From positions 1 to 6,213 of the forward strand of contig VBNP01000147.1 of the NCBI GenBank assembly GCA_005877965.1: DNA of 6,213 nt, written 5' to 3'. Below the pieces are notes generated by a model, which had not been told where the DNA came from, did no database searches, and saw only the letters and a list, made by a program, of their open reading frames with translations. The number at the start of each line of letters is the position of its first letter. Within the stretch, counting starts at the first letter, position 1. The position numbers and the translations under genes were made by a program. Below are positions 1-6,008 of the stretch, piece after piece. This DNA comes from Gammaproteobacteria bacterium. Its GTDB lineage: Bacteria > Pseudomonadota > Gammaproteobacteria > Steroidobacterales > Steroidobacteraceae.

Positions 1-849
1 CGCCCCTTCATCGCGCTCAACACCGCGGCGATTCCGGCGGACCTGCTCGAGTCGGAGCTGTTCGGCCACGAGCGCGGCGCGTTCACCGGAGCGGACGCGC
101 AACGCCGCGGGCGTTTCGAGCAGGCCGATGGCGGCACCCTGTTCCTGGACGAGATCAGCGACATGTCGCTGCCGCTGCAGACCCGCCTGCTGCGCGTGCT
201 CGCCGAGGGCGAGTTTTACCGGGTGGGGGGCCAGACCCCGATCCGTGTCGACGTGCGCGTCATCGCCGCGAGCCACCAGAACCTGCAGGAGCGGGTGACG
301 CACGGCCTGTTCCGCGAGGACCTGTATCACCGCCTGAACGTCATCCGCATCGAGCTGCCGCCGCTCCGTGCCCGCGCCGAGGACATCCCGGATCTGCTGG
401 CCTATTACCTGGTGGTGAGCGCGCATGAGCTGGGCGTGGACCCGAAGTCCCTCGGCCCCGAGGCTCTCGCCCGGCTCACCGCCTACGAGTGGCCCGGCAA
501 CGTGCGCGAGCTGGTGAACCTGTGCCGGCGGCTGTCGGTGCTCGCCCCGGGGAGCGAGGTGCACCTCGCCGACCTGCCGCCGGAGCTCGCCTCCCTGCCC
601 ACGGACGCCACCGCGCAGGCGGACTGGGCCACGGCGCTCGAGCGCTGGGCGGAGCGGCACGCGCTCGCCGGGCGGGTCCCGCTCCTGGATACCGCGCAGC
701 CACAGTTCGAGCGCGTACTCATCCGGGCGGCACTCAAGCGCACCCAGGGCCATCGCCAGGAGGCTGCCCGGCTGCTCGGGTGGGGGCGCAACACCCTCAC
801 CCGCAAGCTGCGGGACCTCGGCATGAGCGCCGAAGGGGGCGACGAATAG
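1..849 (+). CDS. ntrC: Nitrogen regulation response regulator NtrC (GlnG), 5' end missing
   Basis: Sigma-54-dependent activator of nitrogen-limitation genes. The family uses ATP hydrolysis to remodel RNA polymerase-sigma54 bound at -24/-12 promoters, after phosphorylation by NtrB. The window starts inside the gene: frame 1 is open from base 1 and gives 282 residues against about 470 in the full protein, so the receiver domain and Walker A lie off the left edge. Visible are the sigma-54 contact loop GAFTGA (residues 26-31), Walker B GGTLFLDE (44-51), the arginine-rich FREDLYHRLNV segment, and the sensor II motif WPGNVREL. The C-terminal Fis-like helix-turn-helix (about 252-275, AARLLGWGRNTLTRKLRDLG) is closely NtrC-like and separates it from other enhancer-binding proteins. 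The usual partner ntrB would be expected just upstream. Identification is strong; the missing N terminus cannot be judged. Confidence 0.95.
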   Translation, partial: RPFIALNTAAIPADLLESELFGHERGAFTGADAQRRGRFEQADGGTLFLDEISDMSLPLQTRLLRVLAEGEFYRVGGQTPIRVDVRVIAASHQNLQERVTHGLFREDLYHRLNVIRIELPPLRARAEDIPDLLAYYLVVSAHELGVDPKSLGPEALARLTAYEWPGNVRELVNLCRRLSVLAPGSEVHLADLPPELASLPTDATAQADWATALERWAERHALAGRVPLLDTAQPQFERVLIRAALKRTQGHRQEAARLLGWGRNTLTRKLRDLGMSAEGGDE

Positions 850-909
850 TCGCAGGCGGCGGAACCCGGTAAGGTTCGCGGCCAGCCGTGCACCTGCGGG
901 AGCGATCGG

Positions 910-2025
910 ATGACGGGCTGGCGTGAGGTCTGGCACTTCGATTTCCTGGGCAATGAGCTCGGCGCCTGGACGCTCGCCTTCGTCACTCTCCTCGTCACCT
1001 TCACGGCGCTGCCGCTGGCCAAGCGCTTCATCAGCGTTCGCCGCCGGCGACTCATCGGCCCCGGGCCACCGCGGGTGCACTTAGCCATCGACCTGACGGC
1101 GCTGCTGGTCGAGCGCACCAAAGCGGTGTTCCTGTGGGCGGTCGCAGTGTGGGTCGGCTCCCGCTACCTGAGCCTTGCGCCACGCCTCGAGCGCTGGCTG
1201 ACCATCGCGCTGGTGCTGCTGTTCTGGATGCAGGCGGCGCTGTGGGCCATGGCGGCGGTGCGCTACGCCATCGACGTGCGCCGCCAGCGCTCCAGCGGGC
1301 CGGACACGCTGCTGCAGAGCTCGATGGCAGTCATTCTGTTCCTGGCCGGTCTGGTGATCTGGGGAGTTTCGGCGCTGCTGGCGCTCGGCAATCTCGGCGT
1401 GAAGATCGAGCCGCTGCTGGCCGGGCTCGGCATCGGCGGCATTGCCCTCGCACTCGCCGTGCAGACCGTGCTGGCGGATCTGCTCGCCTCGCTCTCCATC
1501 GCGCTCGACAAGCCCTTCGGGCTCGGCGACTTCCTGGCCGTGGACGCCTGGCAGGGCACCGTCGAGCACATCGGCGTGAAGAGCACGCGGCTGCGGAGCC
1601 TCTCGGGCGAGCAGATCATCATCTCGAACGGCGACCTGCTCAGGACGCGCGTGCGGAACTTCGGCCGCATGAGCGAGCGGCGCGCGGTGTTCCAGCTCGG
1701 GGTGGATTACGACACGCCGGTGGCAGCTCTCGCGGCCATTCCGCACGCGGTGCGCGAGATCATCGAGGCGACGCCCGACACGCGCTTCGAGCGCTGCCAC
1801 CTGCTCAGCTGCGGCGAGCGCGCACTGCAGTTCGAAGTCGTTTTCGTCCTCACCAAACCCGACTTCAACCTCTACGCCGACGCCCAGCAGCGCATCAATC
1901 TGCGCATCCTCGAGCGCTTCCGCGCCATGGAAGTGAATTTCGCCGCGGCGGTCCCGACCGGCGTGCGCCTCTACAGCCCACCGTCCCCGGCGCAGGACGC
2001 CGGCGGCCAGCAACGGCTGCTGTAG
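910..2025 (+). CDS. MscS-family mechanosensitive ion channel
   Basis: A 371-residue inner-membrane protein of the small-conductance mechanosensitive channel family, which opens under membrane tension to release solutes during hypo-osmotic shock. Hydrophobic segments lie at about residues 18-38, 62-90, 95-121 and 137-163. A glycine/alanine-rich pore helix follows (about 168-200, including GLGIGGIALALAVQTVLADL), then the MscS hallmark KPFGLGDF (201-208). Next come the beta domain (VDAWQGTVEHIGVKSTRLRS, then the IIISNGDLL strand to about residue 244) and an alpha/beta cytoplasmic vestibule domain. Five predicted helices rather than the three of E. coli MscS suggest a medium-size MscS paralogue; I cannot choose a specific paralogue name. 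The ATG at 910 is preceded by a weak purine-rich stretch (gggagcg). It starts 60 bases after ntrC on the same strand, with no evident terminator between, so read-through is possible. Confidence 0.92.
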   Translation: MTGWREVWHFDFLGNELGAWTLAFVTLLVTFTALPLAKRFISVRRRRLIGPGPPRVHLAIDLTALLVERTKAVFLWAVAVWVGSRYLSLAPRLERWLTIALVLLFWMQAALWAMAAVRYAIDVRRQRSSGPDTLLQSSMAVILFLAGLVIWGVSALLALGNLGVKIEPLLAGLGIGGIALALAVQTVLADLLASLSIALDKPFGLGDFLAVDAWQGTVEHIGVKSTRLRSLSGEQIIISNGDLLRTRVRNFGRMSERRAVFQLGVDYDTPVAALAAIPHAVREIIEATPDTRFERCHLLSCGERALQFEVVFVLTKPDFNLYADAQQRINLRILERFRAMEVNFAAAVPTGVRLYSPPSPAQDAGGQQRLL

Positions 2026-2082
2026 CTTCAGCTGCCCGTGAGCACTTGATGAGCGAACCACAGTTCCGTGAAGCCCGGGTCG

Positions 2083-2102
2083 CGGCTGCGAGCCAGCCGT
2101 TT
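2083..2102. terminator. Weak terminator-like hairpin between convergent mscS and pyrD
   Basis: The 104-base gap between the convergent mscS-like and pyrD genes holds a perfect 6-bp stem CGGCTG/CAGCCG with a 5-base loop, followed on the plus strand by only three T residues. The position suits transcription termination for the channel gene, but the T tract is poor, so it may act only as a pause or Rho-assisted site, or be chance in GC-rich DNA. Confidence 0.3.
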
Positions 2103-2129
2103 GCGGCGCGCTCGCCGCCCGCCGGCGCT

Positions 2130-3158
2130 TCAGCCCGAGAGTGCGCAGTCCTGCATGTCGCCCGCGGTGCGCAGCGTGCCGACGAGCTCGGTCACGTTGC
2201 CGAAGCCCTGTCCGCGCAGGTACCGGGCGATTCCCGCGTTGATCGTCTTGCAGACCATCGGGTCGTAGAACAGCGCGGTGCCGATGCCTACCGCGGAGGC
2301 GCCGGCGATGATGAACTCCAGCGCATCGTTTCCGGAGGTGATGCCGCCCTGCCCGATGATGGGGATACCGTGCGGGCGCGCCACCTCGTACACCTGATGC
2401 ACCTTGAGCAACGCGATCGGCCTGATCGCAGGTCCCGAGAGGCCCCCCTGCACGTTGCCGATCACCGGACGGCGCGAGTGCACGTCGATGGCCATACCCA
2501 TGATGGTGTTGATCACCGACAGCGCATCAGAGCCGGCTTCGATGCAGCGGCGCGCGTTCTCGCGGATGTCGGTCTGGTTGGGCGACAGCTTGGTGATCAG
2601 GGGCTTTTTCGTCACGCGGCGACACGCGGCCACCACCTGCGCGGACATCTCGGGGTCGTTGCCGAAGGCGACGCCGCCCTCCCTGACGTTCGGGCAGGAG
2701 ATGTTGATCTCGATGGCATCGATCGGCGATTCATCGAAGCGGCGCGTGACCTCGACGTACTCCTCCAGCGTCGAGCCGCACACGTTGGCGATGAAGCGTG
2801 TTTCGGTGAAATCCAGCTGCGGCAGGATGCCGCGCACCACCTGCTCGACCCCCGGGTTCTGCAGGCCGATCGCGTTCAGCATGCCCGCCGGGGTCTCGTA
2901 CACCCGATGCGGCGGATTGCCCAGGCGCGGCTCGCCGGTCGTGCCCTTGAGCACCACCGCGCCCGCGTCCCGGTTGGAGAAGCCTTCGATGCGGGTGTAC
3001 TCCTCGCCGAAGCCGACGCAGCCGGACAGCAGCACGATCGGGGAGGCGAACTCCAGCCCGCAGAACTTCAGACTGAGGAGGGTCGCGGCATCGGGCGTTG
3101 CCGCGCGGCGGTCCACGCCCGCGGCTGCGCCTGGTTCGAGCGTCGCCATGGAGCGCAT
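2130..3158 (-). CDS. pyrD: Dihydroorotate dehydrogenase, class 1B catalytic subunit
   Basis: Flavoprotein of the fourth step of de novo pyrimidine synthesis, oxidising dihydroorotate to orotate with FMN. Class 1 is indicated by the catalytic cysteine in NISCPNV (Cys155); class 2 quinone-linked enzymes such as E. coli PyrD have serine there. Other expected motifs are VVLKGTT (Lys71), the substrate loop NAIGLQNPGV (95-104), KLSPN (190-194), GGLSGPAIRP (238-247) and the phosphate-binding IGQGGITSGNDALEFI followed by GASAVGIGTALF. The 342 residues are longer than the usual roughly 300-310 because of an alanine-rich N-terminal extension of about 27 residues. The ATG at 3158 has a GGAG 11 bases upstream; the next ATG (3149) has no ribosome site. 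A PyrK electron-transfer subunit, normal for class 1B, is not in the window. A dihydropyrimidine dehydrogenase-like paralogue is a less likely alternative. It diverges from trmL with a 36-base gap. Confidence 0.9.
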   Translation of the reverse strand: MRSMATLEPGAAAGVDRRAATPDAATLLSLKFCGLEFASPIVLLSGCVGFGEEYTRIEGFSNRDAGAVVLKGTTGEPRLGNPPHRVYETPAGMLNAIGLQNPGVEQVVRGILPQLDFTETRFIANVCGSTLEEYVEVTRRFDESPIDAIEINISCPNVREGGVAFGNDPEMSAQVVAACRRVTKKPLITKLSPNQTDIRENARRCIEAGSDALSVINTIMGMAIDVHSRRPVIGNVQGGLSGPAIRPIALLKVHQVYEVARPHGIPIIGQGGITSGNDALEFIIAGASAVGIGTALFYDPMVCKTINAGIARYLRGQGFGNVTELVGTLRTAGDMQDCALSG

Positions 3159-3194
3159 TATCGCACACGCTCCGACTCACGCCCGGCCAGACCC

Positions 3195-3668
3195 ATGTTC
3201 CACATCGTGCTGTTTCAACCCGAAATCCCCCCCAATACCGGCAACCTCATCCGCCTGTGCGCCAACAGCGGCACGACGCTCCACCTGGTGAAGCCGCTCG
3301 GCTTCGAGCTCACCCGCAAGGCGGTGCGTCGCGCCGGCCTCGACTACGAGGAGCTCGCGCCGGTGCGGGTGCACGCGAGCCTGCCCGCCTGTCTCGAGGC
3401 GCTCGCGGGCGCGCGGCTCTTCAGCATCGAAACCGGCGGCAGCCGCGCCTACAGCGACGCGCAATTCAAGCCGCACGACGCACTGCTCTTCGGCCCCGAA
3501 ACCCGTGGCCTGCCCGCGCGGGTGCTCGATCAGCTGCCGCGCGAGCGGCAGCTCGCCATTCCGATGTGCGCCGGCAATCGCAGCCTCAATCTCTCCAACG
3601 CCGTGGCGCTGGTGGTCTACGAGGCGTGGCGGCAGAACGGTTTCGCCGGCGCGGGCACCTCGCAGTAA
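3195..3668 (+). CDS. trmL: tRNA (cytidine/uridine(34)-2'-O)-methyltransferase TrmL
   Basis: SPOUT-class methyltransferase that uses S-adenosylmethionine to 2'-O-methylate the wobble base of tRNA-Leu isoacceptors; cytoplasmic homodimer. The product starts MFHIVLFQPEIPPNTGN, the family signature, and is 157 residues, the same as E. coli TrmL. Trefoil-knot motifs are visible: NTGNLIRLCAN (near residue 14), LLFGPETRGLP in the middle and GNRSLNLSNAVALVVYEAWR near the C terminus. The open frame runs far upstream of 3195, but only the ATG at 3195 gives the family start; everything before it is antisense to pyrD. No clear Shine-Dalgarno is seen before it. It is followed after 12 bases by the PIN-domain gene, probably as one transcript. 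Its last third is duplicated at 4325-4432. Confidence 0.95.
   Translation: MFHIVLFQPEIPPNTGNLIRLCANSGTTLHLVKPLGFELTRKAVRRAGLDYEELAPVRVHASLPACLEALAGARLFSIETGGSRAYSDAQFKPHDALLFGPETRGLPARVLDQLPRERQLAIPMCAGNRSLNLSNAVALVVYEAWRQNGFAGAGTSQ
3606..3640 (+). repeat. 35-bp direct repeat, left copy (inside trmL 3' end)
   Basis: The 35 bases encoding ALVVYEAWRQN and the start of the next glycine codon in trmL are identical to 4361-4395. They form the exact core of a longer, synonymously diverged repeat (3570-3647 versus 4325-4402). The two copies lie 755 bases apart in direct orientation and bracket the PIN-domain gene. Confidence 0.9.
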
Positions 3669-3673
3669 AGGAA
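3667..3673 (+). promoter_or_regulatory. Strong ribosome binding site for the PIN-domain gene
   Basis: AAAGGAA overlaps the last two bases of the trmL stop codon and lies 7 bases before the ATG at 3681. It fixes the start of the downstream gene and supports translation as a second cistron of the trmL transcript. Confidence 0.75.
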
Positions 3674-3680
3674 CATCGCC

Positions 3681-4307
3681 ATGCCTGACAGCGTGCTGCT
3701 CGTGGACTACGAGAACATCGGCAAGATCGACCTCGGCGCCATCCCCGCCGGGGTGCGCGTGCCGTTCTTCTTCGGCGCCTCACAGCGCTCCGTGCCCACC
3801 GAGTTTCTCAAGGCCGCACTGAAGCTCGGAGAGCGGTTCGTGCAGATCGACATCGAGGGCCAGGGGAAGAATGCCCTGGACTTCCACATCGCCTTCTACC
3901 TGGGCGAATACCTGGCACGATCACCGCAGAGCCCGTGCGTGATCCTGTCCCGGGACAAGGGCTTCGACCCGCTGATCAAACACCTGGTCAAGCGAGGCTT
4001 TGCCGTGCGGCGCGCCAACTCCATCGCCGAGGCGCTCGTCTCGCGCGCACCGCCGGCTGCGGCGCCGCGCGCTCAGCGCCGCCCGGCCACACGCGGCGAC
4101 AACGCGGCGCTGCTCGCGGAAGCCCGGCACCTGCTCGCGGGGACACAGAAGATCCGGCGCCCCCGCAAGCGCAAGGGCCTCATCGCCCTGCTGCACTCGC
4201 ACTTCTCGAAGAAAGTCCCCGAGCGCGAGCTGCAGGGCCTGGTCGATGAGCTGATCGCGAGGGGCGAGCTCAGCGAGTCAAATGGTGCAATCACCTATCT
4301 CTTCTGA
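3681..4307 (+). CDS. PIN/NYN-like domain protein with C-terminal winged-helix-like domain
   Basis: A 208-residue protein, probably cytoplasmic, whose N-terminal half resembles PIN-fold (NYN/PIN-like) ribonucleases. The first strand reads SVLLVDYENIG with Asp9 and Asn12. The central segment GKNALDFHIAFYLGEYL carries Asp67, and VILSRDKGFDPLIKHL carries Asp92 and Asp96. These four acidic positions match the metal-binding pattern of the fold, so catalytic activity is plausible but unproven. Residues about 120-140 are an Ala/Pro/Arg-rich linker. Residues about 155-208 (basic KIRRPRKRKG, then two helices and the hairpin end GELSESNGAITYLF) look like a small winged-helix nucleic-acid-binding domain. 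Coupling to trmL suggests RNA substrates, which is inference. A toxin role is less likely, because no antitoxin-sized partner gene is present. It lies between two copies of the trmL 3' end. Confidence 0.8.
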   Translation: MPDSVLLVDYENIGKIDLGAIPAGVRVPFFFGASQRSVPTEFLKAALKLGERFVQIDIEGQGKNALDFHIAFYLGEYLARSPQSPCVILSRDKGFDPLIKHLVKRGFAVRRANSIAEALVSRAPPAAAPRAQRRPATRGDNAALLAEARHLLAGTQKIRRPRKRKGLIALLHSHFSKKVPERELQGLVDELIARGELSESNGAITYLF

Positions 4308-4324
4308 CAGGTCGTGATGCGGCA

Positions 4325-4432
4325 GCGGGGAACCGGAGCCTGAATCTCTCGAACGCCGTCGCGCTGGTGGTCTACGAGGCGTGGCGGCAGAACGGATTCG
4401 CACACCGCACGCGTGTTCTTGACAGCGAGTAG
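4325..4432 (+). pseudogene. Orphan 3' end of a second trmL copy
   Basis: Read in frame, this gives A-GNRSLNLSNAVALVVYEA-WRQNGFA, then HRTRVLDSE and a TAG stop. Positions 4325-4402 match codons 126-151 of the upstream trmL: the 26 encoded residues are identical, while nine codons differ, each only at a synonymous third position. After that the tails diverge (AHRTRVLDSE versus AGAGTSQ). The 5' two-thirds of the gene and any start codon are absent, so it cannot make an enzyme. The substitution pattern shows that this piece came from a trmL that had long been under selection, for example in a related genome. It is not a recent copy of the neighbour that decayed in place. It begins 17 bases after the PIN-gene stop. 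Confidence 0.88.
4361..4395 (+). repeat. 35-bp direct repeat, right copy (in the trmL fragment)
   Basis: Identical to 3606-3640, in the same orientation. Homologous recombination between the copies would delete the PIN-domain gene and leave one intact trmL ending in the HRTRVLDSE tail. The repeat could be the core of an attachment site for an element that inserted at the 3' end of trmL, but no matching integrase gene lies between the copies. Confidence 0.9.
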
Positions 4433-4456
4433 CCGAGGAGTAGCCTACGCGGCCCT

Positions 4457-4574
4457 TCCGCCCTTGCGTGGGCGGATGTCGAACCGGAGACATCGATGGC
4501 CGCAGGGCCGCTGCATCGAACATGTTGGTGTAATCCGAACTAAGCGCTTCGGCTGTGTCGTGCTATCAACACGA
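4457..4574 (+). other. Hairpin-rich stretch without a convincing gene; possible structured RNA
   Basis: Between the trmL fragment and the terminator no reading frame resembles a protein. The stretch instead has successive inverted repeats. A 7-bp stem TCCGCCC/GGGCGGA (4457-4463 with 4470-4476) overlaps by two bases the next stem GATGTC/GACATC (4475-4480 with 4489-4494). Then come the palindrome AACATGTT (4519-4526), CCGAA/TTCGG (4535-4539 with 4548-4552) and TCGTG/CACGA with a 7-base loop (4558-4562 with 4570-4574). Together with the terminator that follows, this could be a small RNA or a leader. Stems of 5-7 bp are also common by chance in GC-rich DNA, and it fits no RNA family I recognise. 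Confidence 0.3.
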
Positions 4575-4605
4575 GCCCCTGGCGAAGGTTCCCCAGGGGC
4601 TTTTT
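4574..4605 (+). terminator. Intrinsic terminator
   Basis: A perfect 9-bp stem AGCCCCTGG/CCAGGGGCT (4574-4582 with 4593-4601) with a 10-base loop is followed by T residues; the 3' arm plus tail end in a run of five T. This is a textbook Rho-independent terminator for plus-strand transcription. It would stop transcripts from the trmL/PIN operon or from the hairpin-rich stretch, and it sits only 17 bases before the ATPase start codon. Confidence 0.88.
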
Positions 4606-4622
4606 GTTGCCTGCGTGCGGCA

Positions 4623-5456
4623 ATGAACACAGTCGATATCGAGTCAGAGGACCAGGCGCAGATTGAAGGCGAGGCCGGGCGGCGGCTGCGCGGACGTCTG
4701 CCCGTACGGCTGACTCTGCGGGGCGATCTCTCAGACATCGGAAACGTGCTGCTTGCGCTGCGTGCTCTCGGCGGCTTCGATTCCGGTCCCATGCACTACC
4801 CCATCTACCGCCTCGTACGCATGGCCGCACGCCGACCGCTCGATGAGTTGTTCGACGCTCTAGCTCAGCACGCGGGTCTTGCCGCCCATCGTCTGGGAGA
4901 GGGGTCCCTGTTGCTTGATGGTCCCGGTGTGCTTGTGAGCGCACGGGGGCGCCGCAAAACCGATTACAGCTCCATGACGTTCGCCATTTGGGCCGACAGC
5001 CTGGTGTCGCTGGAGTCCATCCGCGATCGGCTGCTCGGTGTCGTGGGCAATGAGCGCCTGAGGGAAGAGACGTTCACCATCGACTGGCACTTCGCGGCGG
5101 GTGAGTTGGGACTGACGAGCGCCGAGTTCGAAGAGCTGGCCGATCCGGGGTCGCCGGACGAAGCGTACCCGACTCTCGGCGAGCCGATCGATCGGTTCAT
5201 TGAGCGATATCTCGCGGCACCCGAAACGGTTCTCATTCTTCAGGGGCCACCCGGGACCGGGAAGACGCGGTTCGTGCGCGCGGTGCTGGCGGCAATTTCC
5301 CGGCGCAAGGGTGACAGCGCCAAAGTACTTTACACAGCCGACACGCGTGCGCTCGAGAGCGACGAAATCTTCGTCGAGTTCGTCACCGGGAGTCATGACG
5401 CTTTCGTGATCGAAGACGCGGATCACATACTCGACTCCCGAGTGCAAGGTCTTTGA
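4623..5456 (+). CDS. AAA-type ATPase, truncated at the 3' end
   Basis: The ATG at 4623 opens a 277-residue frame with a unique N-terminal domain of about 200 residues that I do not recognise. An AAA ATPase core follows: Walker A GPPGTGKT (208-215) inside VLILQGPPGTGKTRFVRAVL, then Walker B AFVIEDAD (260-267). Six residues later, after LDSR (273), the coding sense ends: VQGL and the stop come from DNA that is antisense to the integrase fragment. Sensor 1, arginine finger and lid domain are missing, so the product should not be a working ATPase. The frame extends upstream to an ATG at 4413, but that would run through the trmL fragment and the terminator, so 4623 is preferred. No clear ribosome site or promoter fits in the 17 bases after the terminator. 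Codon use includes more A/T-ending codons than the core genes. It could be a phage, defence or cassette-borne ATPase; the family cannot be named. Confidence 0.7.
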   Translation: MNTVDIESEDQAQIEGEAGRRLRGRLPVRLTLRGDLSDIGNVLLALRALGGFDSGPMHYPIYRLVRMAARRPLDELFDALAQHAGLAAHRLGEGSLLLDGPGVLVSARGRRKTDYSSMTFAIWADSLVSLESIRDRLLGVVGNERLREETFTIDWHFAAGELGLTSAEFEELADPGSPDEAYPTLGEPIDRFIERYLAAPETVLILQGPPGTGKTRFVRAVLAAISRRKGDSAKVLYTADTRALESDEIFVEFVTGSHDAFVIEDADHILDSRVQGL

Positions 5457-5922
5457 CCCTAAGGCGCAGGGCCTCCATGAGACGGAGGCCGCTGCCGTAG
5501 AGGAGGTTGGCGACCAGCCACGACGTACCCTGCAGTTGCGAGAGGAGTGCCCGAACCTCATCGCGGCTCAGCACTAACGGTAAGCGCCTCGCGCTGCTGG
5601 CGCGGGTCACGTTATCCAGCCACGGCAGCTCGATTGCCAGCACGTGGCGATAGAGAAACAACAGCGCCTGCAGCGCCTGGTTCTGCGTGGCGGAACTCAC
5701 CTTCGGTCCACTGCCAGGTGGGTCAAGAATTGCTCCACCTCCGGTGCGCCGAGTCGGCGCGGGTGCCGTCGGTTGTGAAATGCAATATAGCGTCGCATCC
5801 CATTGCAGGTACGCTTGCTCTGTCCGCAATGCCAAGTGACGCGTGCGTATCCGTTCCCGCGCCACAGCGAGGAGACCGGGGCGCTTTGCCGCTGGATTAC
5901 TCTCTCGATGGTAGGGCGTCAT
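5440..5922 (-). pseudogene. intI: Integron-type integrase (IntI-like tyrosine recombinase), frameshifted and truncated
   Basis: Tyrosine recombinase of the integron-integrase kind, which would recombine attI and attC sites. Start chosen at the ATG at 5922 (MTPYHRESN) because AGGAGA lies 6 bases upstream. The N-terminal part shows RERIRTRHLALRTEQAYLQW. An extra base near 5798 then shifts the frame; in the shifted frame IntI homology continues as VRRYIAFHNRRHPRRLGAPE and then VEQFLTHLAVDR. A missing base at about 5703/5704 restores the frame, giving KVSSATQNQALQALLFLYRH, PSARRLP-like SARRLPLVLSRDEV and box I LLYGSGLRLMEALRLRVKDL with the first catalytic arginine. The homology stops at about 5440, at the junction with the ATPase gene. 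The remaining catalytic residues (Lys, His-X-X-Arg, His, Tyr) and the integron-specific insertion are absent, so it is inactive. A related solo integrase cannot be excluded without the missing half. Confidence 0.85.
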
Positions 5923-5928
5923 GGCCCG

Positions 5929-5934
5929 TCTCCT
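5929..5934 (-). promoter_or_regulatory. Ribosome binding site of the integrase pseudogene
   Basis: On the minus strand AGGAGA stands 6 bases before the ATG at 5922. It decides this start over the in-frame ATG at 5985, whose extra 21 residues have no counterpart in known integron integrases. Confidence 0.7.
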
Positions 5935-5968
5935 GGAGTGATGGAAGCAGATCGATAGCGTCGTGCCG

Positions 5969-5997
5969 GTTAGCCTGGGCGTCACTGCTCGTTAGCG
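5969..5997 (+). other. Candidate attI-like recombination region with two GTTAGC motifs
   Basis: GTTAGCC (5969-5975) and GTTAGCG (5991-5997) lie 22 bases apart, 47-75 bases upstream of the integrase start. This is the side where an attI site and the first cassette are expected. Both resemble the integron core site GTTRRRY but carry C at the sixth position. An attI function is inferred from position and motif alone; no simple-site or direct-repeat architecture could be confirmed by eye. Confidence 0.35.
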
Positions 5998-6008
5998 TGC
6001 TGACGACG

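Noticed and set aside
850..909. Imperfect inverted repeat (CGCAGG with CCTGCG) between ntrC and the channel gene
   Set aside because: The stem is broken, the loop is long and there is no T tract, so neither a terminator nor an operator can be supported.
1081..2061. Long minus-strand open frame opposite the channel gene
   Set aside because: Its translation is rich in His, Arg, Glu and Gln with no motif. The opposite strand has a clear MscS-family protein.
1134..3194. Very long plus-strand open frame leading into trmL (it would make an 844-residue protein)
   Set aside because: It is out of frame with the channel gene and antisense to pyrD, and its translation is low-complexity Arg/Ala text typical of GC-rich shadow frames. 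Only the part from 3195 matches a family.
4558..4574. 5-bp stem with 7-base loop resembling a tRNA arm
   Set aside because: No acceptor, D or T arms could be fitted around it, and the loop CTATCAA is not a proper T loop. As an anticodon loop it would need an unusual A34.
4413..4622. N-terminal extension of the ATPase from an ATG at 4413
   Set aside because: It overlaps the trmL fragment and passes through a strong terminator, and the extra 70 residues look non-coding.
5886..5914. Possible cassette promoter (TTGCCG, 17 bases, TGGTAG) inside the integrase start region
   Set aside because: Position fits an integron Pc promoter, but both boxes match the consensus poorly.
5923..6008. LexA-type operator expected before integron integrase genes
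   Set aside because: No convincing CTG-N10-CAG palindrome was found on reading both strands.
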